A DNA stretch of 64,000 nt from Pyxidicoccus trucidator (lineage in GTDB: Bacteria > Myxococcota > Myxococcia > Myxococcales > Myxococcaceae), in assembly GCF_010894435.1 (NCBI RefSeq), contig NZ_JAAIXZ010000007.1, positions 467,339 to 531,338 on the forward strand, written 5' to 3'. Shown here piece by piece: positions 37,335 through 47,900 of the stretch. The notes beneath the pieces are model-generated. The model ran no database searches. It was given only the letters and a program-made list of their open reading frames with translations, and was not told the DNA's origin. Each line of letters starts with the position of its first letter. Position 1 is the stretch's first letter. A program made the translations under genes and the position numbers.

Positions 37335-38816
37335 TCAGGCGACCTTGGTTCCGCCGACGGTGACGTTGTCGATGCGCAGCGTGGGCAGGCCCACGCCCAC
37401 CGGCAGCATCTGCCCATCCTTCATGCACACGCCCATGCCGGGGTCCGGCATCGGGTCTGTCCCCACGCGCGTCACGTTCTTCAGCGCCTCCGGCCCCACG
37501 CCGATGAGCATGGCGCCCTTCACCGGCCGGCCCAGCTTCCCGTCCTCAATCTGGTACGCCTCGCTCACCTCGAAGACGAAGTTGCCGTTGGTGATGTCCA
37601 CCTGCCCGCCGCCGAAGGTGGCGCAATACAGGCCGCGCTTCACCTCCTTGAGGATGTCCTCGGGGGCATGGTCTCCGGGGGCGAGGAAGGTGTTCGTCAT
37701 GCGCGGCAGCGGCAGGTGCTTGAAGGACTCGCGCCGTCCGCTGCCGGTGGTGCGCTGGCCCATCAGCTTCGCGTTGAGGCCGTCATAGAGGTAGTTCTTG
37801 AGGACGCCGTTCTCGATGAGGACCTTGCGCTCCCCGGGGTTGCCCTCGTCGTCGATGTTGATGGAGCCGCGGCCGCTGGACACGGTGCCGTCGTCGATGA
37901 CCGTGACGAGGTCCGACGCCACCTTCTGCCCCAGCTTGCCGGCGAAGAGGGACGTGCCCTTGCGGATGAAGTCCGCCTCCAGGCCGTGGCCCACCGCCTC
38001 GTGCAGGAGGATGCCGCTCCAGCCCGGCGCCAGCACCACCGTCTGCGGGCCCGCCGCGCAGTCCACCGCGCCCAGCGTGGCCACCGCCTGCCGCGCGGCC
38101 TCGCGGCCCACGGACTCCGGCGGGAAGCCGTCCCAGTGGGAGAAGGACACCCGGCCGCCGCCGCCGTACATGCCGGTGCGCTGCTCGCCGCCCTTGCCCT
38201 GGGCCACCACCTGGACGGCCATGCGGCACAAGTCCTGGGTGTCCTCGGTGTAGCGCCCCTCCGTGTTGGCCACGGCGATGCGGCGCGTCTGGTCCACGTA
38301 CGTGGCATTCACCTGCTTCACCCGCGAGTCGAACGCGCGGGCCGCCTTGTCGGCGCGGGTCAGCAGGGCCGTCTTCAGCGACACCTCCACGTCCATCAGC
38401 GGGGTGCCGACGCGGTAGTAGCTGGGCACCGCGGCGCGGCGCACCGCGAAGCTGCGCTCGGCGCCGCCACCCTGGGCAATCATCGCCGCCGTGGAGGCCG
38501 CGCGCAGCAGCGCCGGCTCGTCCCAGTCGTCCGAGTAGGCATAGCCCACCTTGCCCCCGGAGATGACGCGCACGCCGACGCCCTGGATGAGGCCCGTCTG
38601 CGCGCTCTTGATGCGCGACTCCTCCAGCATCACCGCGGTGGTGAGCGTGCGCTCCACGTACACCTCCGCGAAGTCACCCCCGCGCTCCATGGCGACGGCG
38701 AGCAGGCGCTCGACGAGCGGCTGGGGCAGCAGCGGGGCGGCCGAGGGCCCCCGGGCCACCGGGGGGGCAAGCTGGGAAGCAGGGGCGCGCCGTGGGGACG
38801 CTGAGGCTCGGGGCAT
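37335..38816 (-). CDS. tldD: TldD metalloprotease
   Basis: This 493-residue protein carries the TldD zinc motif HEAVGHGLE at about residue 272. Family segments include ERTLTTAVMLEESRIKSAQT, GVGVRVISGGKVGYAYSDDW, SSGRGSINIDDEGNPGERKV and GRRESFKHLPLPRMTNTFLA. It is the catalytic half of the TldD/TldE protease. The start at 38816 leaves a Pro/Ala-rich N-terminal extension of about 30 residues. The gene is divergent from the FHA/TPR gene, with 177 bases between. Confidence 0.95.
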   Translation of the reverse strand: MPRASASPRRAPASQLAPPVARGPSAAPLLPQPLVERLLAVAMERGGDFAEVYVERTLTTAVMLEESRIKSAQTGLIQGVGVRVISGGKVGYAYSDDWDEPALLRAASTAAMIAQGGGAERSFAVRRAAVPSYYRVGTPLMDVEVSLKTALLTRADKAARAFDSRVKQVNATYVDQTRRIAVANTEGRYTEDTQDLCRMAVQVVAQGKGGEQRTGMYGGGGRVSFSHWDGFPPESVGREAARQAVATLGAVDCAAGPQTVVLAPGWSGILLHEAVGHGLEADFIRKGTSLFAGKLGQKVASDLVTVIDDGTVSSGRGSINIDDEGNPGERKVLIENGVLKNYLYDGLNAKLMGQRTTGSGRRESFKHLPLPRMTNTFLAPGDHAPEDILKEVKRGLYCATFGGGQVDITNGNFVFEVSEAYQIEDGKLGRPVKGAMLIGVGPEALKNVTRVGTDPMPDPGMGVCMKDGQMLPVGVGLPTLRIDNVTVGGTKVA

Positions 38817-38934
38817 GGTCAGGGACTCCCGGAGTGAAGCCGTTGGGGGATGTGGGCACCTACATAGGAGGCGGCGCCGCCCGGAGCAACGCACAATGCC
38901 CGCCCTTCTTTCCCGGATGATCCACCAGTCTGCA

Positions 38935-38949
38935 TTCCCACCGTGGGAA
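38935..38949. promoter_or_regulatory. palindrome between tldD and the FHA gene
   Basis: A perfect inverted repeat TTCCCAC-C-GTGGGAA lies 44 bases before the FHA-protein start and about 120 bases before tldD. Its placement in a divergent promoter region suggests an operator. No matching regulator is identified. Confidence 0.4.
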
Positions 38950-38993
38950 CGGCGCTCTAAGATGTCCGCCGTTTCGAGACTGGAACCCACCCC

Positions 38994-41111
38994 ATGCCTC
39001 CTCGTCCTCCTCCCTCCTCCCGCGCTGGTGCCGGCCGTTCCGGCGGCGGCTCGGGAGCAGACCCCAAGTCACCCGGCCGGAACCGGCCACCCCGGGGCAC
39101 GCCCTCGTCCGAGGACGAGGACTTCGCCGCGCCCTTGACGGGGGAGGAGGGCTACCCCGAGGACGGTCCTCCCAACCCGGAGCTGTACGGTGACGCCAGC
39201 GGCGCGCAGAGCTCGCGCCGGGACATGACGCGCGTGGCCTCCGTGCAGGACGTGGAGGAGGAGCGCGGCCGCGAGGACGACGACGACAACCCGGAGGCCA
39301 CGCGCGCGGGCCCCCCGGTGCAGATGGTGGTGCTGGCGGGGCCGGACCGGGGCCGCAAGAAGCGCTTCCAGAGCGTGCGGATGGTCATCGGCCGCAACAA
39401 GGACTGCGACTTCAGCCTCGAGGACCAGTCGGTGTCCCGCCGTCACCTGGAGCTGGTGTACGGCCAGAATGGCGTGGTGATGCGCGATCTGGGCAGCGTC
39501 TCCGGCACCCAGGTCAACGACCAGCGCGTGGACGAGTGCGTGCTGAAGCACGGCGACGAGCTGTCGGTGGGCAAGACGCGCCTGCGCTTCGTGGACGAGG
39601 CGGAGCAGATAAAGGAGCTGCGCGCCCAGGCCGAGGCCCGTGAGGCCGAGGAGAAGAAGGAGCGCGAGGAGGCCGCGCAGGAGGCGCAGGAGGCCCGCAA
39701 GTCGCAGACGTCCGCGCGCGGTGGCGAGCTGGACCCGAGCGACCCGCGCCTGAACGAGGCCACCAACGCCAACTACAAGCTGGCGGACGTGCTCCGGAAC
39801 GAGAAGAACAAGGACAAGGGTACCTCCGTGGTGGCCCGTCCCCGGCCTCCCACGCGCGCCAGCGCGGCGAAGTCGGGCATGGGGCTGACGAACAAGCAGA
39901 AGGCGCTCGTCGGCGTGGCGGGCGTCGTGGTGGTTTTCCTGGTGGCCGGGCTCATCTTCATGCCCAAGGGCCCGCCGCCTCCGCCGCCGGTGGACCCGAA
40001 CGTGGAGCGGGCGAAGCTGCTGATGCAGAAGGCGCGCGAGTCCGTGCGCGCGGACGACTACGCCAACGCGGTGCGCCTCGTCGGGGAGGCGGAGAAGCTG
40101 CTGCCCGGCGTGGACGAGGAGGGCCTGGCCCGCGCGGCGCGCAAGCAGCAGGACGTGCTGGACGCGTTCCAGGCCGTGCGCGGCCTCATCGACGAGAAGC
40201 GCTTCGACGACGCGCGCAAGAAGCTGGCCGAGGCGCCCGAGGGCACGGCGAAGACGGACGAGGTGCGCGGCAAGCTGGCGGCGGAGCTGGAGGAGAAGCA
40301 GCTGGCGTGGCGCATCCAGCAGGTGGACGAGGCGCTCGAGACGCGGGACCCGGAGGTCATCCGCCCGCTGCTGGACACGCTGCCCCCGATGAACCGGCCC
40401 GCGTACGAGGAGAAGCTGGCGGCCCTGGAGGCGGAGCTGGCGAAGCAGTCCGCGGACGAGAAGCGCCGCGGCCGTGACGCCCAGGCGCGCGCCGCGCAGA
40501 ACGCGAAGGAGAAGCGCAAGCAGTTCATGGAGGAGGCCTTCGTCGACGTGGAGCGGCGCTTCAACGGCGGCGAGTACCAGCGCGCGGTGCTGGAGTGCGA
40601 CCGGGTGGTGGACAAGTTCAAGGGGGACAAGGAGGTCAAGGACCGGTCCATGTCCCTCAAGCGCCTCATCCCCCAGTTCCAGCGCAACCTGGAGGACGGG
40701 CAGAAGAAGCTGGCCTCCAACGCCCTGGAGGCGGCGGCGAAGCCGCTGCGCCGGGCGTCGGAGCTGTACCGGCAGATTGGCTTCATGAGCTCGCTGGGCA
40801 ACTCGCTCGATGAGCAGCTCGCGTCCTCGTCCGTGGCGGCGGGGCAGGCGGCCCTCAAGCGGGGAGACCTGGCTGCCGCGGGCTCCAGCTTCCGCGAGGC
40901 GCTGCGGCTCAACCCCGGCGACGGCCGCGCGCGCGACGGGCTGGAGTCCCTGCAGAAGAAGGTGGAGGAGCTCTACCTCCAGGCCTATATCCAGCGCGAC
41001 CGGGATCCGCAGGCGGCCGCGGAGAAGTTCAAGGTCATCATCGAGACGGCCTCCGAAGGTTCCGAAGTGAAGCGCAAGGCCGAGATGTACCTGGGCGAGC
41101 TGCAGCCGTGA
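38994..41111 (+). CDS. FHA-domain membrane protein with periplasmic TPR-like repeats
   Basis: This is a 705-residue protein. Residues 1-105 are disordered and rich in Pro, Gly, Asp and Glu. A good FHA domain follows at about 110-200 (VIGRNKDCDFSLEDQSVSRR, HLELVYG, GTQVNDQRV). Then come a Glu/Ala-rich coiled segment, a membrane helix near residue 305 (VGVAGVVVVFLVAGLIF), and about 370 residues of helical repeats, including TPR-like AGSSFREALRLNPGDGRARD. The FHA part should read phosphothreonine in the cytoplasm. It heads an apparent three-gene operon. Confidence 0.85.
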   Translation: MPPRPPPSSRAGAGRSGGGSGADPKSPGRNRPPRGTPSSEDEDFAAPLTGEEGYPEDGPPNPELYGDASGAQSSRRDMTRVASVQDVEEERGREDDDDNPEATRAGPPVQMVVLAGPDRGRKKRFQSVRMVIGRNKDCDFSLEDQSVSRRHLELVYGQNGVVMRDLGSVSGTQVNDQRVDECVLKHGDELSVGKTRLRFVDEAEQIKELRAQAEAREAEEKKEREEAAQEAQEARKSQTSARGGELDPSDPRLNEATNANYKLADVLRNEKNKDKGTSVVARPRPPTRASAAKSGMGLTNKQKALVGVAGVVVVFLVAGLIFMPKGPPPPPPVDPNVERAKLLMQKARESVRADDYANAVRLVGEAEKLLPGVDEEGLARAARKQQDVLDAFQAVRGLIDEKRFDDARKKLAEAPEGTAKTDEVRGKLAAELEEKQLAWRIQQVDEALETRDPEVIRPLLDTLPPMNRPAYEEKLAALEAELAKQSADEKRRGRDAQARAAQNAKEKRKQFMEEAFVDVERRFNGGEYQRAVLECDRVVDKFKGDKEVKDRSMSLKRLIPQFQRNLEDGQKKLASNALEAAAKPLRRASELYRQIGFMSSLGNSLDEQLASSSVAAGQAALKRGDLAAAGSSFREALRLNPGDGRARDGLESLQKKVEELYLQAYIQRDRDPQAAAEKFKVIIETASEGSEVKRKAEMYLGELQP

Positions 41112-41151
41112 GCTGCGGCAAGCAAACACTGACTGGCTGTGGAGACATGGG

Positions 41152-42483
41152 ATGAACGAGTCGTCGCTGCGTGAGCTCGGGATGGACCTCATCGAGGAGC
41201 GCCAGTTCGAGCGAGCCCTCGCCGTGTTCGCCGAGGCGGTACGCCGCGTCCCCGCGGACCATCGCTCGCGGATGCTGGCCGCCCGCAGCCTGGCGGAGCT
41301 GGGAGAGCGTGAGCGCGCCGTCACCGCCTACCACGCCTGCGCGGAGGGCCTGCTGCGGCGCGACTACCTGCTGTCCGCGATGGCCGCGTGCAAGCAGGGC
41401 CTGGATTTGTCCCCGAACGAGCGGCGGCTGAAGGAGACGCTCATCCGCGTGCACGCGCGCGCGGTGCGCAACGCGCCGGGCCGCGCCGCGGTGCCGCCGC
41501 CCCTGCCGCCGGAGGTGCTGTACGACGGCAAGGTGGACACGGACCTGATGGGCCTGCAGGGCGAGGAGCTGTCCAACCGCGCCATCGAAGTGCTGGCCGC
41601 GACGGACCCGGGTGGCTCGGCTGACCCCAACAGCCGGCCGCCGCTGCCGCTGTTCGCGGAGCTGGACCGGGACGCCTTCCTGGACCTGGTGGGCCGCATG
41701 GCGTGGCGCCGGGTGAAGCCGGAGGACGTGGTGAGCCGCGAGGGCGAGCCGACCGACCACCTCTACGTGCTCGTCGCGGGCAAGGCGGAGGTGACGCGGC
41801 AGATGGAGGGTGAGGCGCGCACGCTGGGCTTCCTCGGCGGCGGCTCCATCTTCGGTGAAATCGCGCTGCTGACGGGCGCGACGCCCACGGCGACGGTGAC
41901 GGCGGTGTCGGACACGGAGGTGTTCGAGATTCGTCGCGAGCACCTCAACGCGGTGGCGAAGAACCACCCGGCGGTGCCGCAGGTGCTGGCGGACTTCGCG
42001 CAGCAGCGCATGGCGCGCAACCTCATGGCCACCTCGCCCATGTTCCAGACGCTGCCGGAGTCGGAGCGCGGGGCCATGCTCCAGCGCTTCGCCTTCCGGG
42101 CGCTCCAGCCGCGCGAGAAGGCGCTGGTGGAGGGTGAGCACTCCCCGGGCCTGTTCCTGGTGCTCGCCGGAGAGCTGGTGGTGCAGAAGGAGGACCCGGC
42201 GGGCGGCGTGGTGACGCTGGGCGTGCTGCGCGAGGGCGACGTGGCGGGGGAAATCTCGCTGCTGACGGGCCTGCGCGCGTCGGCCACGGTGGAGGCCACG
42301 CGCAAGACGGCGGCGGCCTTCCTGGAGCGCTCCGCGTTCCACGAGCTGGTGAAGACCTTCCCGCACATCCGCACGTACCTGGAGCAGCTGTCGGACCGGC
42401 GCCTGAAGCAGATTGGCGAGGCGCTGCGGCCCGCCGAAATCATCGACGCCGACGAGCTGGTGCTCGAGCCCGAGGCGGCATGA
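41152..42483 (+). CDS. TPR plus twin cyclic-nucleotide-binding-domain protein
   Basis: This is a 443-residue soluble protein. Residues 1-105 are TPR-like (ERQFERALAVFAEAVRRVPA). Two cNMP-binding folds follow, at about 165-285 (HLYVLVAGKAEVTRQMEGEA, GGSIFGEIALLTG) and 300-415 (GLFLVLAGELVVQKEDPAGG, EGDVAGEISLLTG). The FGEIALL and AGEISLL loops resemble the phosphate-binding cassette, but each lacks the Arg that holds the cyclic phosphate in CRP-like proteins. Ligand binding is therefore uncertain. There is no DNA-binding domain. It lies 40 bases after the FHA gene. Confidence 0.88.
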   Translation: MNESSLRELGMDLIEERQFERALAVFAEAVRRVPADHRSRMLAARSLAELGERERAVTAYHACAEGLLRRDYLLSAMAACKQGLDLSPNERRLKETLIRVHARAVRNAPGRAAVPPPLPPEVLYDGKVDTDLMGLQGEELSNRAIEVLAATDPGGSADPNSRPPLPLFAELDRDAFLDLVGRMAWRRVKPEDVVSREGEPTDHLYVLVAGKAEVTRQMEGEARTLGFLGGGSIFGEIALLTGATPTATVTAVSDTEVFEIRREHLNAVAKNHPAVPQVLADFAQQRMARNLMATSPMFQTLPESERGAMLQRFAFRALQPREKALVEGEHSPGLFLVLAGELVVQKEDPAGGVVTLGVLREGDVAGEISLLTGLRASATVEATRKTAAAFLERSAFHELVKTFPHIRTYLEQLSDRRLKQIGEALRPAEIIDADELVLEPEAA

Positions 42484-42490
42484 GGCGGCC

Positions 42491-42988
42491 ATGGTGACGC
42501 TGTCCCGCTCGCGGGTGGTGGGGGTGGCGCTGGCGCTGCTGGCCGCGGGGGCCGTGCTCTTCTTCTGGCCGCGCGCGGAGCCGGGCGTGCAGGAGGCCAT
42601 CACCCGCAAGGTGGTGGAAATCACCCGCGCCGCCGAGGCGAAGGACGTCGGCGAGGTGATGGAGAGCGTGTCCGAGCGCTTTCGGAGCGACGGCGGCGGG
42701 TGGGGGAAGAAGGAGGTGCGCGGCGTGCTGACGGCGCAGGTGCTGCGCGGTCAGTGGGTCCGCGTCTTCGTGACGAACCTCGAGGTGCAGGAGGTGTCCC
42801 CCACGCAGGGCACCTTCCAGGCCCGCTTCATCTTCGGCCGCTCGGAGGCGGAGAAGGTGCAGGACCTGGCCGCCAGCAGCGTGCTGAACGCGTACTACAT
42901 CGAAGGCACCTTCGAGAAGGAAGCGGACGGCGAGTGGCGCGTGGTGCGCGCGAAGCAGCGCGCCATCAACCCGACGGACCTGCTGTAG
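42491..42988 (+). CDS. small membrane-anchored protein with NTF2/SnoaL-like domain
   Basis: This is a 165-residue protein with an N-terminal membrane helix (VVGVALALLAAGAVLFFW). The periplasmic part follows the alpha-beta pattern of NTF2-like folds (AKDVGEVMESVSERFRSDGG, EGTFEKEADGEWRVVRAKQR). It starts 7 bases after the previous stop, so it is the third gene of the FHA operon. The role is unknown. The fold assignment is tentative. Confidence 0.75.
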   Translation: MVTLSRSRVVGVALALLAAGAVLFFWPRAEPGVQEAITRKVVEITRAAEAKDVGEVMESVSERFRSDGGGWGKKEVRGVLTAQVLRGQWVRVFVTNLEVQEVSPTQGTFQARFIFGRSEAEKVQDLAASSVLNAYYIEGTFEKEADGEWRVVRAKQRAINPTDLL

Positions 42989-43008
42989 CGAAGCGGCCGG
43001 CGCCCGCC

Positions 43009-44595
43009 CTACTGGAGCAGGACGCCGGTCTCCGTCATCCACGCCTTGGCCATGGCGCCCTGGCCCGCGGACTCCAGGCCCTTCTTGATGCCTTCGATTC
43101 GCGCGGACAGCTCCTCGCGCGGGGTGCCCTGTGAGCGGGCGCGCACCAGGCTGAAGTAGTAGTGCTGGCAGCCGGCGGCGTACTCGCTCTGGGCGAAGAG
43201 CAGGTCGCCCATGGCGGTATAGGCCTCGGCCAGCGTGCCCGCGCCGCTGTCCGGCGCCACCGTGGCCAGCAGCGGCTTCGCGCCCGCGTAGTCCTTGCGC
43301 GCCAGCAGCAGCGCGCCCTTGGCGTACTGCGCCCGGGCCAGCCCCACGCCGCGCGCGGAGATGGCCTTGTCGTACGCGCCCAGCGCCTCGTCCTGGCGGC
43401 CCGCCGCCTCCAGCACGCCGCCGCGGGCCAGCCAGTAGCGGCCGTCCTGTTCCAGCGTGCTGACCTGCTTCCCGTCCGCCGTCGTCACCTGCACGGGACG
43501 GAAGGTGGCCTCGTACGCGTCCAGCAACGCCAGCGCGCCGGGGCCGTCACCCGCGCCCTGCAGGGCGCGCGCGCCGTCCAGGTAGAGGAGGGGGGCGGTG
43601 CGCCGCTTCGCCACGGCGGCCTCGAAGGCCGCGCGGGCCTCGGGGGCCTTCTTCACCGCCAGCGCGCGGGCGCGGGCGAAGAGGGCGTAGTGGTCCTCCG
43701 GCCACACCTGGAGCGCCGCGTCCGCCGCCTGCACGGCCTCGTCCGCCGCGCCCCGGGCCAGCGCGAGCTCCGCCTTCAGCACCCCGACGCGGGACTTCAC
43801 GACGGGCGTCAGCTCCGCGTCGCGGGCCTGGAGGTCGGCCAGCGTCTTCTGGGCCTCCTCCAGCTTCCGGCCCTGCCACGCCCGCGCCAGCGCCAGGGAC
43901 ACGCGCGCCAGCAGGTGGTCCGGGTTGACGCTGGTGGCCTTGCCGAAGGCCTCCATCGCCGGGGCGTACTGGCCCTCGTCGAGGAGCGCCTCTCCGTACG
44001 CGGTGGTGAAGCGTGGGTCTCGATAGGCAACCTCCGCGGCCCGGGCGAAGGCCTGCCGCGCGCCGGGCAGGTCGCCCCGGGCCTGGAGCGCCATGGCCAG
44101 CGCCAGCGTCAGCTTCGGGCTGCTGGCGCCCTGCGTCTTGAGGTCCTCCAGGTACTTCTCCGCCTCGGCCGCCTTGCCTTCCGCCAGCAGGTGCAGGGCG
44201 CGGGCGCCGTAGCGCTCTCCGGAGCGGGAGTCGAGCTGCTCCGCGCGGCCCAGGAACTCGCGGGCCCTGGCGTCCGCGCCGGGCAGCCGGTGCTCCAGCC
44301 ACAGCACCGTCTGGATGTCGGCGGCCAGGGCGTGGCCGTCACGCGAGGACTCATTGACCTGGAAGAGGGCCTCCAGCTCCTTCATGGCCTGGGTGAGGTC
44401 GGCCGGGTTGCCGCGCTGGGCGGCGGCGCGGGCCGAGCGCAGGCGCTCCTCGGTCTGCTTCCTCACGCCGCCCCGGTGGACGAAGTACGCCACCGCACCC
44501 ACCAGCAGCAGGGCCACCACGCCCACCTGCAGGAGCGCGCTCCTGAAGCTCTCGCGCCGCTTCCAGTCCCTGCGCCCTTCCGTGCCCGTGGGCAT
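43009..44595 (-). CDS. TPR-repeat membrane protein
   Basis: This is a 528-residue protein. A short basic start is followed by one membrane helix at about residues 20-40 (VGVVALLLVGAVAYFV). About 480 residues of tetratricopeptide-type helices then face the periplasm (YGEALLDEGQYAPAMEAFGK, ALDAYEATF-like repeats). It begins at 44595 after a GGGGGAAA leader; an upstream extension to 44691 is unlikely. It converges with the FHA operon. TPR scaffolds of this type hold protein complexes; no partner is obvious. Confidence 0.82.
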   Translation of the reverse strand: MPTGTEGRRDWKRRESFRSALLQVGVVALLLVGAVAYFVHRGGVRKQTEERLRSARAAAQRGNPADLTQAMKELEALFQVNESSRDGHALAADIQTVLWLEHRLPGADARAREFLGRAEQLDSRSGERYGARALHLLAEGKAAEAEKYLEDLKTQGASSPKLTLALAMALQARGDLPGARQAFARAAEVAYRDPRFTTAYGEALLDEGQYAPAMEAFGKATSVNPDHLLARVSLALARAWQGRKLEEAQKTLADLQARDAELTPVVKSRVGVLKAELALARGAADEAVQAADAALQVWPEDHYALFARARALAVKKAPEARAAFEAAVAKRRTAPLLYLDGARALQGAGDGPGALALLDAYEATFRPVQVTTADGKQVSTLEQDGRYWLARGGVLEAAGRQDEALGAYDKAISARGVGLARAQYAKGALLLARKDYAGAKPLLATVAPDSGAGTLAEAYTAMGDLLFAQSEYAAGCQHYYFSLVRARSQGTPREELSARIEGIKKGLESAGQGAMAKAWMTETGVLLQ

Positions 44596-44942
44596 GTTTC
44601 CCCCTGCTGGATTGGGTGATTCCGGACGGTCCTGCCCGCTTGACGAGTATAGGGGCCGGGCACAGATAGGGATGCCCCCCTCGGGTGTCAACGGTGGATG
44701 TCCTTCGCCAGGACTCCCGGTCTGCGTGAGCGCGGGAGCAGGCCGGCGCTCGGGCGGGTGCGGGTGTTCAGCGCTGGAGGGTGGTGGACATTCACATCGC
44801 CGTGGGTCCGGGCCTCTGGTACGGCCCCGCTTCGTGGCACTGGACGCGTTTCGCGGGCTGGTGGCGACGAGTCTCGCAGGAGCACCGCGAGCCTCCAGGC
44901 GTTCGTCGCCCCGGCACCTCTACACCGACACGGGGAAGCTCG
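44596..44942. other. divergent intergenic region
   Basis: These 347 bases separate the TPR gene (minus) from the hybrid kinase (plus) and must hold both promoters. An open plus-strand frame runs through 44781-44942 into the kinase gene, but its translation is Trp/Arg/Pro-rich and not family-like. No clear sigma-54 or sigma-70 match, RNA gene or strong hairpin was recognised. Confidence 0.4.
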
Positions 44943-47900
44943 ATGAGGCAACACACTGCGGCCGAGGCTGTGCTCAGCGGCGGCGGGGAGATGGGGGCGC
45001 TGATGCGCTCCACCGACTGGTCCAAGACGGCGCTGGGGCCCGTGGAGCAATGGCCTCAGTCCCTGCGCACCTCGGTCAGCACGTGCCTCAACTCCCGCTT
45101 CCCCCTGTTCGTCTGGTGGGGGCCGGAGTTGGTGATGCTCTACAACGACGCCTATATGGCCATCCTCGGCTCGAAGCATCCCCGCTCTCTGGGGACGCGC
45201 GGCCGCGAGGTGTGGCCGGAAATCTGGCACATCGTCGGCCCCATGCTGGAGGGGGTGCTGAACCGGGGCGAGGCCACCTGGTCCGAGAACACGCTGCTGT
45301 TCGCCATGCGCCGGGGCTTCACCGAGGAGTGCTATTTCACCTTCTCCTACAGCCCCATCCAGGACGAGTCCGGGGGCATCGGCGGCGTCTTCACGGCGGT
45401 GTACGAGACGACGGGGCAGGTGCTCAGTGAGCGCCGCCTGCGCATGCTACAGGCGCTGCCCTCGCGCACGAGCGGGGCGAAGACGGCGGAGGCCGCGTGC
45501 GTGCTCGCCGCGGGCGTGCTGGAGGAGAACCTCGCGGACCTGCCCTTCTGCCGCCTGTACCTGCTGGACGAGGCCTCCGGGGTGGCGCGCCTCGCTGCTT
45601 CCACCGGGCCCGCGCCGGCCGCCACGCGCAGCCTGGAGCACGTCCCCGGCAGGGGCGCCGCGGAGGACCTCGAGGACGAGTGGTCCATCCGTGAGGTGCT
45701 ACGCACCGGGCGCGCCGCGCGGGTGGAGGGCCTGGCGCGGCGCTTCGGGCCCCTCGTGCCGGTGGGGGCCTCGGCCGCCCTGGAGTCGGCGCTGGTGCTG
45801 CCCCTGGTGCGTCCGGGCAAGGAGGCGCCAGCGGGCGTCCTCGTCGCGGGCGTGAGCCCGCACCTCGCCTTGAACGAGCGCTACCTCAGCTTCCTGGAGC
45901 TCGTCGCCGGACAGGTGGCCACGGCCATCGCCAACGTGCGGGCGCTCCAGGAGGCCGAGGAGCGGGCCGAGGCGCTGGCCGAGCTGAACCGGGCGAAGAC
46001 GGCCTTCTTCAGCAATGTCAGCCACGAGTTCCGCACCCCGCTGACGCTGATGCTGGGGCCGGTGGAGGACAGCCTCGCCGACACGCGCCACCCGCTCCCT
46101 CCCGCGCAGCGGGAGCGGCAGCTGCTGGTTCACCGCAACGGCCTGCGCCTCATGCGGCTCGTCAACGCGCTGCTGGAGTTCTCGCGCATCGAGGCCGGGC
46201 GCATGCGTTCGCTCTATGAGCCCACGGACCTCGCCGCCCTGACGCGGGACCTGGCGAGCGCGTTCCGCTCGGCCGCGGAGAAGGCAGGCCTGCGGCTCGT
46301 CGTCGACTGCCCGCCCCTGGACGCGCCCGTCTGGGTGGACCGGGGCATGTGGGAGACCCTGGTCCTCAACCTGCTCTCCAATGCCTTCAAGTTCACCCTG
46401 GAGGGCGAGCTGCGCGTCACCCTGCGCGGGCACGGCGACCACGTGGAGCTGGCCGTGCGGGACACGGGCGTGGGCATCCCCGAGGCCGAGCTGCCGCGCA
46501 TCTTCGAGCGCTTCTACCGGCTGGAGCAGACGCGCGGGCGGTCCATCGAGGGCAGTGGCATCGGCCTCGCCCTGGTGCAGGAGCTGGTGCGGCTGCACGG
46601 CGGAAGCGTGCGCGTGGAGAGCGCGCCGGGGAAGGGGAGCACCTTCACCGTGTCCATTCCCACCGGGACGGCGCACCTGCCGAAGGAGCGGCTCGGCACG
46701 GCCAGCCCGCTCCCGGCGACGCACACGGGGGCGGCGCCCTTCGTCCAGGACGCGCTCCAGTGGCTGGGCGAGGCGTCCTCCGCCCCCGAGCCGACGGACG
46801 CGGTGGCCCTGCCCGGCCCCCTCGCCCCGGCGCGGGAGCTGGGGCGCATCGTCCTGGCGGATGACAACGGGGACATGCGCGACTACGTGGCCCGAATCCT
46901 CGCCGCCGCGGGCTGGAGGGTGGAGCCGGTGCGCGACGGCGCGGAGGCGCTCGACGCCGCCCGGGCCCGGGTGCCGGACCTGGTGTTGACGGATGTGATG
47001 ATGCCGGGGCTGGACGGCTTCGAGCTGCTGGAGGCGCTGCGCAAGGACCCACGCACGGCGGACGTGCCCATCATTCTCTTGTCCGCCCGGGCCGGTGAGG
47101 AGGCCACCGTCGAGGGACTCAAGGCGGGCGCCAACGACTACCTCGTCAAGCCCTTCAGCGCACGGGAGCTGCTGGCGCGGGTGGAGGGCTCCATCCGCAC
47201 GGCGCGCGCCCTGCGGGAGCAGCGCCGGGCCGAGGCCGAGCGCGAGCGCTTCTTCCAACTGGCGCCCGACCTGTTCTGCATCGCCGGCCTGGATGCGTAC
47301 TTCCGGCGCGTCAACCCGGCCTTCCCCCAGACGCTGGGGTGGAGCGAGGAGGAGCTCTACGCGCGGCCCTTCCTCTCGCTGGTCCACCCCGAGGACCTGC
47401 CCGCCACCCTGGCGGAGATGGAGAAGCTCTCCCAGGGCCAGGTGACGGTCCGCTTCGAGAACCGCTACCAGTGCAGGAACGGGGACTACAAGTGGCTGGC
47501 CTGGGCCGCGGCCCCCGTCGTCGAGGAGGGCTTCATGTACGCCGCCGCGCGCGACATGACGGAGGCGCGGCGCGCGGAGGCGGAGCGGGAGCGACTGCTG
47601 GCGCGCGAGCGCGACGCGCGCCAGGAAGCGGAGGAGGCCAACCGGCTGAAGGACGAGTTCCTCTCCACCGTCAGCCACGAGCTGCGCACGCCCCTGACGG
47701 CCATGCTGGGCTGGGTGCAGTTGATGCGCAGCGGCAGCCTTCCCCCGGAGCGGCGGGAGCGCGCGCTGGAGACGGTGGAGCGCAACGCTCGGGCACAGGG
47801 CCAGCTGATTGAAGACCTGCTCGACGTCAGCCGCATCCTGTCCGGGAAGATGAAGCTGGACGTGATGCCCGTCGAGGTGAGCCACGTCGTCGAGCAGGCG

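Noticed and set aside
38860-38930. Possible sigma-54 promoter upstream of tldD (GGGCAT...TTGCT, minus strand)
   Set aside because: The spacing is one base too long and the -24 box is imperfect.
44781-44942. Upstream extension of the hybrid kinase
   Set aside because: The frame is open but the translation is Trp/Arg/Pro-rich and unlike the PAS-domain start that begins at 44943.
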